A DNA stretch of 55,642 bases from the NCBI GenBank assembly GCA_903929315.1, contig CAIYUC010000143.1, positions 1 through 55,642 on the forward strand. Reading direction: 5' to 3'. Below are positions 1 through 9,275 of this stretch, piece by piece (position 1 is the stretch's first letter; the number at the start of each line of letters is the position of its first letter). The notes below the pieces were generated by a model. The model ran no database searches, was not told the origin of the DNA, and saw nothing but the letters and a program-made list of their open reading frames with translations. Source of the DNA: an uncultured Bacteroidales bacterium (GTDB taxonomy: Bacteria > Bacteroidota > Bacteroidia > Bacteroidales > FEN-979). The position numbers were made by a program, and so were the translations under genes.

Positions 1-3000
1 GACTGATGCACATACTCCGTTGGTTACCGTATAGGTTATCAGGTAATCGCCTGCCAAACCGGTCGGTATAAAGTAATAGCTTCCACTCACATACTCTACT
101 CCGGTTCCGGTGAATACGCCTGTACCCGGACCTCCGCTACCTGTCAGCAAAACATAGGCTAAACTCTGGCATACTGGTCCGTAGGTCCCTGCATCGACTC
201 CTGTCGGTACGGCATCCACATGGATGGTCGTTGTGGCACTGACTTCATCACATCCGCCTGCTGCGGGTATAGTATACGAAACCGTATAAGTGCCTGGTGT
301 ACTTAATCCCAGATCTATATCTCCGGTTGAACCAGAGAGATGGAGTAATCCGGAAGGTGTAGCACTGTATGTACCTCCTGCATTATTACTCCCCGTAAGG
401 GTTACATGGGCAGTTCCTCCATTTGAACAATACGGAGTTCCAGTATAGGATATCGAAGCTATCGGCAACGGATTGACCGTCACGTCAAAAGTACATGTTG
501 CAGTTGATCCTGCAAGGGTTGTAGCTGTATAGGTAACCTGAGTTGTACCTACAGGGAAGGTAGATCCCGGAGCAGGATTGGCAACCAGGCTTGTGATATA
601 AGGATCAGTGGGACATGTGCAGCCAGAGCCACAATTAGATACTATTGACAATCCTGAAATCTGGCATACTTCTGTATTGAAGGCTATACAATATGTATTA
701 TCGCATCCGGCAGGCCATTGTGCGTCTGGAGCATACCCATAATATTCGTCACCAGGTAAAATAATTTTTGTACCTTGACCTGTACAGGTACCAGAAGCCA
801 TCCACCATCCATGGGTATAGTCCGTTTGAGATGTATGGTCAACTGCTCCTGAAAGGCACATTGTATATTGCATCCCGGCTTGCATATAAGGCGCCAGGGC
901 TTGTGGGATTTGCAAGGTATAGATACCATTTGGATTTGTAAGAAGATAATCGTACTCAAACAATGGGCATGAGTTAGGATGCGGTTGAGTGCAGATACCC
1001 AATCCGGGATAAATTGCGAGATGCAGGATAAATGTCTCTTCGTTTAATAAACCGATGGTTACACTCCGCAAAATTCCGGTTTTAGTAGGCTGGAACTCTT
1101 GCCATACCCATGGTCCATTATCTACCCAATAGCCACCAGTTGCTGTTGGAGGACTTGTGCAAGTAAGCATATTAATGTCCTGTGAGCATGAGGTCCAGTC
1201 AATAGTCTGCGAACCGCATACTGTTATAGGTGCCGGACATGTCATGCTCGGAGTGGGATCAAATACTGTTACACTTCCGTTAACAGAAATTGTACATCCA
1301 TTGAAATCAGTGACTTGATAGGTTAAGCTATAGGTCCCTGGTGTACAACCATTAAATACAGGATTTGACACATTTGTATAGTCCAAATGTGCTGCGCCAT
1401 TTCCTGTCCAAAGATGAGTGTAAGGTGGTGTACCTCCACCAGGGTTACCGTTTAAGCTAAGAGGATATCCTGAGCAAATGTCAGCAGGGTTAGGAGTAAT
1501 TGATGCAGTAAGAAGAGCGGGAATTGTCCATGTTTTGTTTACGAAGGTGCTAACGTATATTGGATCTCCCCCTGGTGCTGCATATTCGCAATCTCCTTGT
1601 GCCGTGCTCCATTGCAAAGTAGTTGACCCGGAATTATTTGGAAGTAATGTAAAATGCAAGGTAAATAAAATGGTATTATCACTAAGGGTTATTCCGCTAT
1701 TGTCATCATAATAACTCATTCTGAATTGACCGGGATTGTTTAAATTTGTAAAGGTCAAACCCGGGGCTGTCTGGAATATAGGATTTAGAGTAACACCTTG
1801 CGTCCGGTATGCAAAAAACGAAGGATCAAAATTTAATACGAGCGAAATGGCGCCAACATTTGTAAAATCCTGAACCTTTACATCAACATCATAGGAAGTG
1901 CAAGAAACTGCTGTTGGAGGTTGAATGGTTGTGGCTGGTTTTGGATAGCCATCACAAGGACCGCTTGATGTAGTATAGAAGGGAATAAAGGTCACTTTAC
2001 CACCGATTTTAGGTGCAATCTGAGATGAGACTGCTGTGCCCCACCAGTTGCAGGTGGCGTCAAATGCTACAGAAAGATAATTTCTGGCATCAAGTGTATT
2101 TCCTGTTATCTTATTTTGATTTACATGATAAGTACCAGGCCAGCCATCATGTATTGACACACCGTCAAGCTGATTATTTTCTATTGTATTTCCTGTAATA
2201 GAATTGTTTTTAGGACCATACTGCCCATTTAAATGCGGCGTCCAGTTGTAGGTTGACCCATTATAAGAATCACCATAAGAAGTATTTTCAATACCCCATT
2301 CATTATTTTCAATAAGATTGTTCGTAATTGTAAGATTCGTTGCACAATCTATCCAGATGCCATCATTCGTGGTATTACCATGAATGTTGTTGTTAATGAT
2401 TTGAAGTGTCCCCGGTGTACCAGTGATGGATTGGAGAACCAAAGCCGAGCTATATGTGTTGGTTATTTCATTGTTTTCAATAAGCAGCCCGGAATAATCC
2501 AATTGGGTTGTCAAATCGGGAGGACTATATCTAAAGCCTTCTGACTCATAACCGACATAAATTCCAAATCCCCACGAATAGCCTGGCTGTATATTGGAAA
2601 TATGGCAATTTGTAATATGAATATTTGGCAAATTGCCTGGTGGAACATTTTCATAACCGCAAATAATTCCATTGGCTTTATAATTAGTTACGGTAAAATT
2701 ATTAAAAGTAACGTTCCCGGATTGGATCTGAACCCCAATGGCTTGTGCGTCCAAGCTTGTTCCGTTAAGAATTGCGCCATCAGCGCCATTAAGCGTGAGT
2801 GCTTTGGCAATGGTCAACTGCTCAGCATATGTTCCTGCAGCCACGTTAATCACATTTAAAGGATTAGCCGCATTAATGGCAGCCTGTATGGTACAGTAAT
2901 AAGTGCCCTGTGTAACATTATGAATCAGGTTTGAACTGTTTGAAGTTAATACCACATCGAAATGATTGGTCCCGCCGGCATAATTGATATTGAATGTGTA

Positions 3001-5952
3001 TCCTCCGACAGTAATCGAATTCCCTTGTGCAAATTGTCCGACAATAGCACTTGAGCCATGTATCAGGGTGATCTGGTCACCGCAAGCCGGAGTGTAACCT
3101 AAGTTAAGTGATAGCGTTGCACCACCCAAAGTTACAGTACTACTTGGATTAAACTGGTCGTAATTTGTACCCGCAGTAGTGCCGTTGATATCCATGCCCA
3201 GCACACTTCCGCTCGTTAACGTCATAGTGCCGGTAATATTTACAATACCCGTTTCAGGTCCGGAAAGGGTTATTGCCGTGGGAACATTGACATTCCCGCT
3301 AAATGTTGTTGCTGGCAATGCTGGTACTGGCACATGAACTGTCCAACCAGAAGATGCCGCATTAATACCGCGCTGGATACTCGGGGGGGCAGTAAAGCCT
3401 AACCACATACTCGAAAACGTCTTGGATGAAATGTAAACGTTGTTCGCCTTGGTGAGGACAAAGCCCATGCCGGAGACGTTGATGACGTCGACGATCTTGT
3501 TGGCAAAGCCGAACTGTTGTGCGAGCGTGCCTGTGCTGGCCAAAGTTCCGCCGGTGACTGTGCCGCCGGAATAGGTAGCATCGAAGTACTCGCCGGTAGC
3601 GTTAAGATTGACCGTTGAATTATAATTATAACTCAATTGGATATAAAGGTCCCAATTGGTCGCATAACGGTTGCCGCCGAGGATTATAGTTGCCGAGGCA
3701 GGCGTGTTGTCAACACATAGCGCACAAGTGCCGAAGGCGCCGGGGTTCCCAGAAAGGAGATTGTTCGTAACGGTTATTGTCTGTAAGGCTGCGGCACTAA
3801 TTATGATTCCTACGCCAGAGTTATCTGTAGTGGTGGCCGTATTGCCGTTAATTGTCGCCGGGCCCTGGACAACTATGAGTTCGGAGGAGCTGCCGTTTCC
3901 CGTAATCGTGTTTCCTGAAACCGTAGCGGCTGGTCCTACTGAATACAAATTACTAACTATGATTCCTATCTGGTAGTTGGTAATTGTATTGAGTTCCACG
4001 TCGGAGTTGTTGTTTCTATTGTCGCTGGCTGCGTCAATGGCATAAGCATTTCCTTGGGCGCCGGCGGTAACGCTATTGCTTATGATGGAGGCGGGTTTGT
4101 CGGCATAGATCCCCAATTCATTGTTGGTAAGAATGTTGCTCGTGATGGTCAATGTGCCCCCGGCACTGAAACCGAGAATGCCGGTGGTAGTCCAGTTTCC
4201 TCCTCCTGTGTAAATAAAGTTACTGACCGTGTTGCTGACAATGGATGCCTGAGCTCCGTCAGCCACCTCTATGCCGTTCTGAGCTATGACATTCGTTGAC
4301 CCCACGCCCGTCACGGTGTTCCCGTGGATGTTAGCTGTTAGGTTAACGTCTTCCATCGTAATGCCGTTCTTCTGGAAGTCGTGGACATTGCAACCGGTGA
4401 TTTCCAGGTTGCGATTGTTGGCATCGAATGCATCCGCATAAATACCGTAGCTGTTGGATCCGGCGAACGACGAATTCTCGACATTCTTCACCTCTACCGT
4501 GTTGATAGTTCCGCCGGCATCGTAATAGGCTATACCCACGAAAGTGGTGTTTGCATTACCTTTATGGTTGCCGTCCACCGTTAGGTTCTGGATGGTCACA
4601 CCGCTCGTATTATGTACATAAACAATCGGCTTCATGTTGACACTGTAATTGTTTGTGAACGACGCGGTTAACACGTCAGGAGACTGGATGGTCGTGCTGT
4701 TTATTCCAGCTCCACTCAAAGTCAAAGGTATGCTGATCTCTACCTGCTCTGGATACGTCCCTGTAGCCACATTTATTGTTCCGCCTGCAATGGCTTCCGT
4801 TACTGCTTTTTGAATGGTAGCAAAAGGTGCATACAAGGTCCCCGGAAAGAGATCATTACCGGTTACAGCATTCACATATAAATTATTACGTGGTGCAGCA
4901 AATACGATATCCCTGCCCGGGTCAGTACGGCCTGCGTTGGAGGTCATAAGCATTTCACCATTTGGTCCTTCAAACCCCGTTCCAAAGAAATTCTTCTGAC
5001 CAGCTCCTCCTGAGTAACCTGGACCGGTAAGATCAAAAGCAAAAGAGCCGTTAATGTTATGAATATGTACATCTATTGAAGAGGCTACAGTAACACCAAT
5101 ATAGTTATCGGCCCTTGTTGACCAATAAGGCCAGTAGCTATCTGTAATCGGTGCGAACCCATAAGCGTCTTTTGTCCAAACACCGGAAATGTTGGTAAGG
5201 GTATGTGTGGTGTTAATGGGCTCAGATGTAGTTTCACCTGACCAATAAAGGATTACAGTTCCGTCACTGTTCGAAACGGGTTCATATTCTTTGTAATCGG
5301 TAGAATTCGTTATATTAGTACGAGTAGTACCATCCCAAATGAAGAGATCTGCGATATCATCTACTACATCCCAAAATACAATTGAGGTCGTGCTGTTACC
5401 TAAGAAATCAGCATTGGTTGCACTTAGTGGTGCAACCGGTTCGTAAATATAACTGGTTGTGCTGCCGGAAACCACATATTTAACAATCTTGTTCGGGTTG
5501 GCAATATGCACTTCTGAATATCCTATAGCAGAGCCATTATCGCTCCAGAAAGGATTCTCGTAGCCTTCAATGTCACCTTCGCCTGAATTACCTGCTGAGA
5601 TAGTTATTTCATTAGTACCATCAGCATTCATAAGGACAATTTCCCAACGATCATAGGAGCCCTCAGGATATTCTTTAGATGCAACGATTTTTTGACCATT
5701 GGGACTTAAACCGGCTTGCCTGTAAACCACTCCGGATAGCGCTGTTTTTATAGCAGCATAGTAATAGTTAGGATTGTTGAAATTATTTGGAGAAGCATAA
5801 TTGTCAGGCCCCCCACCATTATTACCGACATTCAGTTCATTGGCGCCCATTTGCTGGTGGCCATGGTGATTTGTGCCAATTTGAATCGGATAAGCCAATG
5901 CACCGAGCGTTACAAAGAGCAACGCAATAATTAAAAGGACAAATTTTTTCAT
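1..5952 (-). CDS. Giant secreted multidomain beta-helix/cohesin-like surface protein (C-terminus off the left edge)
   Basis: The frame is open from an ATG at 5952 to the window edge, giving 1984 residues without a stop, so the C-terminus is missing. A signal peptide (MKKFVLLIIALLFVTLGALA) is followed by a TolB/WD40-like segment (about residues 55-330). A DUF1565/pectate-lyase-type right-handed beta-helix covers about 354-850, opening with NNLYVNAVTGNDLFPGT, and a second beta-helix covers about 1005-1305. A cohesin-like beta-sandwich lies at about 1345-1475 (VDVKVQDFTNVGAISLVLNF). PKD-like, HYR-like and Cys-containing Ig-like repeats fill 1480-1984. I infer a cell-surface or exported adhesin or glycan-binding protein, probably secreted by the T9SS, but the sorting domain would lie outside the window. 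DNA of about 3380-4330, inside the first helix, is visibly richer in GC than its flanks. Strong evidence for one gene; function uncertain. Confidence 0.85.
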   Translation of the reverse strand, partial: MKKFVLLIIALLFVTLGALAYPIQIGTNHHGHQQMGANELNVGNNGGGPDNYASPNNFNNPNYYYAAIKTALSGVVYRQAGLSPNGQKIVASKEYPEGSYDRWEIVLMNADGTNEITISAGNSGEGDIEGYENPFWSDNGSAIGYSEVHIANPNKIVKYVVSGSTTSYIYEPVAPLSATNADFLGNSTTSIVFWDVVDDIADLFIWDGTTRTNITNSTDYKEYEPVSNSDGTVILYWSGETTSEPINTTHTLTNISGVWTKDAYGFAPITDSYWPYWSTRADNYIGVTVASSIDVHIHNINGSFAFDLTGPGYSGGAGQKNFFGTGFEGPNGEMLMTSNAGRTDPGRDIVFAAPRNNLYVNAVTGNDLFPGTLYAPFATIQKAVTEAIAGGTINVATGTYPEQVEISIPLTLSGAGINSTTIQSPDVLTASFTNNYSVNMKPIVYVHNTSGVTIQNLTVDGNHKGNANTTFVGIAYYDAGGTINTVEVKNVENSSFAGSNSYGIYADAFDANNRNLEITGCNVHDFQKNGITMEDVNLTANIHGNTVTGVGSTNVIAQNGIEVADGAQASIVSNTVSNFIYTGGGNWTTTGILGFSAGGTLTITSNILTNNELGIYADKPASIISNSVTAGAQGNAYAIDAASDNRNNNSDVELNTITNYQIGIIVSNLYSVGPAATVSGNTITGNGSSSELIVVQGPATINGNTATTTDNSGVGIIISAAALQTITVTNNLLSGNPGAFGTCALCVDNTPASATIILGGNRYATNWDLYIQLSYNYNSTVNLNATGEYFDATYSGGTVTGGTLASTGTLAQQFGFANKIVDVINVSGMGFVLTKANNVYISSKTFSSMWLGFTAPPSIQRGINAASSGWTVHVPVPALPATTFSGNVNVPTAITLSGPETGIVNITGTMTLTSGSVLGMDINGTTAGTNYDQFNPSSTVTLGGATLSLNLGYTPACGDQITLIHGSSAIVGQFAQGNSITVGGYTFNINYAGGTNHFDVVLTSNSSNLIHNVTQGTYYCTIQAAINAANPLNVINVAAGTYAEQLTIAKALTLNGADGAILNGTSLDAQAIGVQIQSGNVTFNNFTVTNYKANGIICGYENVPPGNLPNIHITNCHISNIQPGYSWGFGIYVGYESEGFRYSPPDLTTQLDYSGLLIENNEITNTYSSALVLQSITGTPGTLQIINNNIHGNTTNDGIWIDCATNLTITNNLIENNEWGIENTSYGDSYNGSTYNWTPHLNGQYGPKNNSITGNTIENNQLDGVSIHDGWPGTYHVNQNKITGNTLDARNYLSVAFDATCNWWGTAVSSQIAPKIGGKVTFIPFYTTSSGPCDGYPKPATTIQPPTAVSCTSYDVDVKVQDFTNVGAISLVLNFDPSFFAYRTQGVTLNPIFQTAPGLTFTNLNNPGQFRMSYYDDNSGITLSDNTILFTLHFTLLPNNSGSTTLQWSTAQGDCEYAAPGGDPIYVSTFVNKTWTIPALLTASITPNPADICSGYPLSLNGNPGGGTPPYTHLWTGNGAAHLDYTNVSNPVFNGCTPGTYSLTYQVTDFNGCTISVNGSVTVFDPTPSMTCPAPITVCGSQTIDWTSCSQDINMLTCTSPPTATGGYWVDNGPWVWQEFQPTKTGILRSVTIGLLNEETFILHLAIYPGLGICTQPHPNSCPLFEYDYLLTNPNGIYTLQIPQALAPYMQAGMQYTMCLSGAVDHTSQTDYTHGWWMASGTCTGQGTKIILPGDEYYGYAPDAQWPAGCDNTYCIAFNTEVCQISGLSIVSNCGSGCTCPTDPYITSLVANPAPGSTFPVGTTQVTYTATTLAGSTATCTFDVTVNPLPIASISYTGTPYCSNGGTAHVTLTGSNNAGGTYSATPSGLLHLSGSTGDIDLGLSTPGTYTVSYTIPAAGGCDEVSATTTIHVDAVPTGVDAGTYGPVCQSLAYVLLTGSGGPGTGVFTGTGVEYVSGSYYFIPTGLAGDYLITYTVTNGVCASV

Positions 5953-6168
5953 GATCTTTTGTTTTAAATTTAATTGTCATTTGTTTGGTTAATTTTTTGT
6001 GGATTATATATATAGATGAATGTATCATTTATCCAGGCATAGCACTATGGCCCGCGCACCAGTAAAACGGCAGAACAGCCAGGTTTGAAGGGGCCTGCGA
6101 GCTGTTTGGTAAGATTATTTTTTAGTAGATGTATATTCATTCAATTAAATATTAAGCTTTAACTATAA
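5953..6168. other. AT-rich upstream region of the giant surface protein gene
   Basis: This stretch precedes the minus-strand gene starting at 5952. I see no convincing TAnnTTTG element on the minus strand and no ORF worth calling. It ends where the first heptamer array begins; together with the arrays up to 6746 it forms an almost 800-bp gap with no gene. Confidence 0.5.
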
Positions 6169-6206
6169 GATGCTGGATGCTGGATGCTGGATACTGGATG
6201 CTGGAT
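6169..6206. repeat. Heptamer array A (GATGCTG/GATACTG)
   Basis: Five consecutive 7-bp units (three GATGCTG, one GATACTG, one GATGCTG) are followed by GATGTGTGAGTGTGGGG. The same tail follows the arrays ending at 8142 and 8952. Confidence 0.9.
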
Positions 6207-6255
6207 GTGTGAGTGTGGGGATTGGGGATTGAGTGTTGAATTTTGAATTTTGAAT

Positions 6256-6321
6256 ATCGAGTATCGAGTATCGGGTATCGAGCATCGAGTATCCAGCATC
6301 CAGCATCCAGTATCAAGTATC
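6256..6321. repeat. Heptamer array in opposite orientation (ATCGAGT/ATCCAGC)
   Basis: Nine 7-bp units of form ATCSAGY. The ATCCAGC units are the reverse complement of GCTGGAT, so this block can pair with array A at 6169-6206 and enclose about 50-85 bp. Confidence 0.85.
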
Positions 6322-6514
6322 TGGGAAACGACCTCTTTCATGAATTAACGCAAATTGAACTATTGATGTTCCAAAAGACGCCTCTTTTAGAACTTGGAGC
6401 TAAAACTAATATCAATTTTTTCCTTATCGTTGATCAATAGACAAAGAGGAAAAGTTTATAAATGAAAAGGGGAGGAAGGTAAATGAACTGGTGAGGTGGT
6501 GAGTTAAAAAACAG

Positions 6515-6642
6515 ATGCTGGATGCTGGATGCTGGATGCTGGATGCTGGATGCTGGATACTGGATGCTGGATGCTGGATGCTGGATGCTGGATACTGGAT
6601 ACTGGATACTGGATACTGGATACTGGATACTGGATACTGGAT
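6515..6642. repeat. Heptamer array B (about 18 units)
   Basis: GATGCTG units predominate in the first two thirds and GATACTG units form a homogeneous run at the end. The two variants differ by a GC to AC transition. The array is preceded at 6486-6507 by the 8-bp family TGAACTGG/TGAGGTGG. Confidence 0.9.
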
Positions 6643-6645
6643 ATT

Positions 6646-6740
6646 TGCTATTGCCTGGTGCCTGGTGCCTATTGTGGACTGCTGACTGCTGACTGCTGAC
6701 TGCCGACGAGTGGAATGGCGGAATGGTGGAATGGTAAATA
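6646..6740. repeat. Mixed short repeats downstream of array B
   Basis: This stretch strings together other short units: TGCCTGG-type 7-mers (6648-6672), GACTGCT 7-mers (about 6674-6705) and GGAATGGY 8-mers (about 6712-6735). It lies just beyond the stop codon of the minus-strand ATPase gene. Confidence 0.75.
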
Positions 6741-6746
6741 GGAGAA

Positions 6747-7880
6747 TCAGCTATTGCTATCTGTCAGGAAATCTTCAATGTTAAGGGGAGTTATCAATTT
6801 AAAAACCGAATTGGGATAGGCATTTTCGAATGTTTTTGATAAACGTGCCCTTGCTTCGGGATTCCATTTAAACTCCCAGGCGAGGAAGCTGCCATCATGT
6901 TCTTCTATATAATCAATTTCCTGTTGGTCCTGTGTACGCCAGAAGTAGGAATTTACCCACATCCCTTTGTACTCAATGTATTTACGCCGTTCTGCCATCA
7001 GATAATTTTCCCATAAAGTTCCCCTGTCGGGCCTCAATTCAATGGGACTAAACTGGACTATAATGGCGTTGCGCACGCCGTTATCATAAAAATATATTTT
7101 CCGGCCTCGCTTAAGTTCTTTTCGCAGATTCCTGCTTAAGGCCCCCACACGAAAGATAACATAAGTTTTTTCAAGCAGGTCGATATATCTTTCTACCGTC
7201 TGGTTATCAAGGCCTGTCGTCCGGCCAAGCTCATTATACGATACTTCGTTGCCGGTTTGAAAAGCCAGAGCTTGTAATAGGGAGATAAGTTTAGCGGGTT
7301 TTTTCAGGCCTTCGATCATTAATATATCCTTGTATAGAAAGCTGTCGGTGATTTGCTTAAGTATTTCTTTCTCTTTTCCCGGATTGTTAACTATTTCAGG
7401 GTAGCATCCATAAACAAGCCGTTGGGGTATCATCCGCTTTTCCTGGAGCAAGCCATGGTGTACAACCATTTCACCAAACGAAAGAGGATAAAGGAAATAT
7501 TCCCATTTTCTTCCGGTGAGGGGCTCCTGTGTCCTGTTTGCCAGTTCAAATGCCGATGATCCTGTGGCAATCAGTTGTATATCTTTAAGCTGATCGGTGA
7601 TCAGTTTCAGTTTCAGACCGATATTTACAATTCGTTGGGCTTCGTCGATGATAATGGTTTTACTTTCTCCAAATACCGATTTCAGCCTTGTTGAAGAAGC
7701 GTTTTCGAATAAATGTTGTACATCGGCTTCATCGCCGTTAAGCCACATAACGTCCTGCTTTTCATCGAGTATCTGATGCAGCAGGGTTGTTTTTCCTGTT
7801 TGCCTTGGACCGAAAAGTAAAATGGCTTTCCCTTTACCAAACTTATCAGAAATATGTAGCTTGATGGCTCTTTCTATCAT
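6747..7880 (-). CDS. AAA-type ATPase with C-terminal DUF4143
   Basis: This 377-residue protein shows a Walker A motif (GPRQTGKTTLL, about residues 25-35), a Walker B motif (TIIIDEAQR, about 94-102) and a sensor-like LIATGSSAFEL (about 122-132). The C-terminal half reads as DUF4143, with a winged-helix-like section and a nuclease-like region (about 180-370). Such ATPases are common in Bacteroidota and archaea as isolated accessory genes; their substrate is not known. It stands alone between repeat arrays, with no partner nearby. A TATATTTG box on the minus strand lies 21 bp upstream of the start. The length is normal for the family and the gene appears intact. Family assignment is strong; the role is unknown. 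Confidence 0.9.
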   Translation of the reverse strand: MIERAIKLHISDKFGKGKAILLFGPRQTGKTTLLHQILDEKQDVMWLNGDEADVQHLFENASSTRLKSVFGESKTIIIDEAQRIVNIGLKLKLITDQLKDIQLIATGSSAFELANRTQEPLTGRKWEYFLYPLSFGEMVVHHGLLQEKRMIPQRLVYGCYPEIVNNPGKEKEILKQITDSFLYKDILMIEGLKKPAKLISLLQALAFQTGNEVSYNELGRTTGLDNQTVERYIDLLEKTYVIFRVGALSRNLRKELKRGRKIYFYDNGVRNAIIVQFSPIELRPDRGTLWENYLMAERRKYIEYKGMWVNSYFWRTQDQQEIDYIEEHDGSFLAWEFKWNPEARARLSKTFENAYPNSVFKLITPLNIEDFLTDSNS

Positions 7881-7900
7881 AGTTTTGTCGGTTTCAATCG

Positions 7901-7908
7901 CAAATATA
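7901..7908 (-). promoter_or_regulatory. TATATTTG -7 box upstream of the DUF4143 ATPase
   Basis: On the minus strand it reads TATATTTG, a perfect match to the Bacteroidetes -7 consensus TAnnTTTG, 21 bp before the ATG at 7880. I see no good TTTG element 19-21 bp further upstream, so it is a partial match. Confidence 0.5.
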
Positions 7909-8044
7909 ACGCTTTTTTAGCGATTAGAAACATTATATCACTTTTAACTTTTTCTTCCTCTGATTAACGAAGGACGACAAGGTGAAGGGCATTAAGGTGA
8001 GAGGGTGAACCGGTGATCGATGATCGGTGACTGGTGGAAAAAAA

Positions 8045-8145
8045 GATGCTGGATGCTGGATGCTGGATGCTGGATGCTGGATGCTGGATGCTGGATGCTG
8101 GATGCTGGATGCTGGATACTGGATGCTGGATGCTGGATACTGGAT
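8045..8145. repeat. Heptamer array C (14 units)
   Basis: Fourteen 7-bp units in perfect phase (8045-8142), mostly GATGCTG with a few GATACTG, followed by GATGTGTGTGGG. It fills much of the 7881-8219 gap, which has no gene. The open frames it creates are repeat translations. Confidence 0.92.
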
Positions 8146-8219
8146 GTGTGTGGGATTTGTGTACCTGCCTGAAATAGGATACCAGATAGCGGATAATCAA
8201 CAGATCAGGAAAGCTAAAA

Positions 8220-8789
8220 TTAAATGGATTTCCCTGGTAGCTTAAACCCAACCTGTTTGTAAATTGGAGGATTCTCTTTTTTTTCCATCAGTTGCTTAAT
8301 AGCAGAAAAAATCAAGTGGATCTTTTCATCATGCCCCGAAACTGCTTTTTCCAGTTCTTCGATTTTTCGGGCCAGTTCTTTGTTGGATTCCAGAAATCGC
8401 CTGATCTGAACAAATGCCCGCATGATTGCAATATTCACAAGGATTGCTCCCGGAGAATTAAGAATGCCGGAAAGCATGGCAACACCTTGTTCCGTGAAAG
8501 CAAACGGTAGAAATTTTGCATGCATTCCCCGCTTTAACATCCCAAAATTGGATCTTAAAGAATCGTATTCTGCTTTCGTCAATTCGAACATAAAATCCCC
8601 GGGGAATCTTTGAAGATTTCTTCTTACCGCTCTTTTCAGTATCCTCACCTCTACTTCATATAATTGAGCAAGTGTGAAGTCCATGATTACTTTTTTTCCC
8701 CGGATAAGATAAATGTAAGAGACGATTTTCTCAGTTTCCAGTTGTGTGTTTTGTTCCATAATATTTTTTACATTAATCCACTTTTTCAT
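8220..8789 (-). CDS. ORF6N domain protein
   Basis: The 189-residue product carries an ORF6N domain over about residues 20-105: [21 protein letters not shown], split by one residue from the usual phage-type start, then [15 protein letters not shown] and [13 protein letters not shown]. The C-terminus has a charged helix likely to form a coiled coil (about 133-165). ORF6N domains are DNA-binding modules found in phage antirepressor-like proteins, and stand-alone versions are frequent in Bacteroidota genomes. The first ATG (8789) is used here; the ATG at 8756 (MEQNTQLE) is an alternative start. It lies between heptamer arrays C and D with no phage structural genes around it, so a resident accessory gene is likelier than a prophage. 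The function in this genome is unknown. Confidence 0.85.
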   Translation of the reverse strand: MKKWINVKNIMEQNTQLETEKIVSYIYLIRGKKVIMDFTLAQLYEVEVRILKRAVRRNLQRFPGDFMFELTKAEYDSLRSNFGMLKRGMHAKFLPFAFTEQGVAMLSGILNSPGAILVNIAIMRAFVQIRRFLESNKELARKIEELEKAVSGHDEKIHLIFSAIKQLMEKKENPPIYKQVGFKLPGKSI

Positions 8790-8840
8790 AAAAGGTAATA
8801 CATTAAAAGAAGAAAAATTTTATAAGAGGATAGAAAATAA

Positions 8841-8955
8841 GATGCTGGATGCTGGATGCTGGATGCTGGATGCTGGATACTGGATACTGGATGCTGGATG
8901 CTGGATACTGGATACTGGATGCTGGATGCTGGATTCTGGATTCTGGATACTCGAT
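8841..8955. repeat. Heptamer array D (16 units)
   Basis: Sixteen 7-bp units in unbroken phase (8841-8952): GATGCTG, GATACTG and late variants GATTCTG and GATACTC, then GATGTGTGAGTGTGGG. Sequence decay is concentrated at the tail end. Confidence 0.92.
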
Positions 8956-8975
8956 GTGTGAGTGTGGGAATTGGG

Positions 8976-9056
8976 AACTGCTGACTGCGAACCTGCCTAC
9001 GGCAGGCAAGCTGCCAACTGCGAACTGCGAACTGCTGAAGCCTGTAAACTGAAGAC
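8976..9056. repeat. GACTGC/GAACTGC heptamers with a TGCCT-AGGCA hairpin
   Basis: Next to array D are CTGACTGCGAAC-type units, then a small inverted repeat TGCCT-ACGGC-AGGCA (8994-9008) and three AACTGCG units (about 9015-9035). The hairpin resembles the one at 36134-36154. Confidence 0.7.
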
Positions 9057-9068
9057 TTTAGCCTGAGG

Positions 9069-9275
9069 TCAAAGTATTTCAAACTGATTAACAACCCGGA
9101 TATATTTTCTTTTAACCCGGTCTTTGGTTTTTTCTTTTATTCCCTGATCAGTACTTATAAACCGAAGGGTTGTATTGTCAGGTATGTCATTCAGCATTTC
9201 CGGGGATTCTATGATTTTCTGGGCAAAATCAAATGCAAGTGACATGTCTCTTTTAATTTTTTCCTTATTTGTCAT
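9069..9275 (-). CDS. Small protein, DUF5647-like; second gene of an overlapping pair
   Basis: The 68-residue product begins MTNKEKIKRDMSLAFDFAQK and contains NDIPDNTTLRFI, which resembles the DUF5647 family of small proteins; I recognise this only by eye. It has no signal peptide or membrane segment and ends in a basic stretch (KDRVKRKYIRVV). Its ATG overlaps the stop codon of the upstream gene in a 4-bp ATGA (9272-9275), so the two are almost certainly co-translated. A pair of very small overlapping genes isolated in an accessory island is the layout of a toxin-antitoxin module, but nothing in the sequence proves that activity. The reading frame is intact. Coding status is likely; function is unknown. 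Confidence 0.7.
   Translation of the reverse strand: MTNKEKIKRDMSLAFDFAQKIIESPEMLNDIPDNTTLRFISTDQGIKEKTKDRVKRKYIRVVNQFEIL

Noticed and set aside
2602-2859. Several open frames on the plus strand within 1-5952
   Set aside because: They lie opposite a continuous 1984-codon frame with signal peptide and recognisable domains; none has a recognisable product.
6515-6642. Heptamer arrays considered as a CRISPR array
   Set aside because: Units are 7 bp and directly adjacent, with no spacers, and no cas genes are present.
8027-8245. Open frame translating as repeated MLDAGCW units, and its minus-strand counterpart repeating SSIQHPA
   Set aside because: It is purely the translation of the 7-bp array, with a 7-residue cycle and no other content; similar frames at 6159-6341 and 8746-9094 are rejected for the same reason.
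8220-8789. Prophage remnant suggested by the ORF6N domain
   Set aside because: No integrase, structural or lysis genes nearby and no attachment-site-like duplication at a tRNA.
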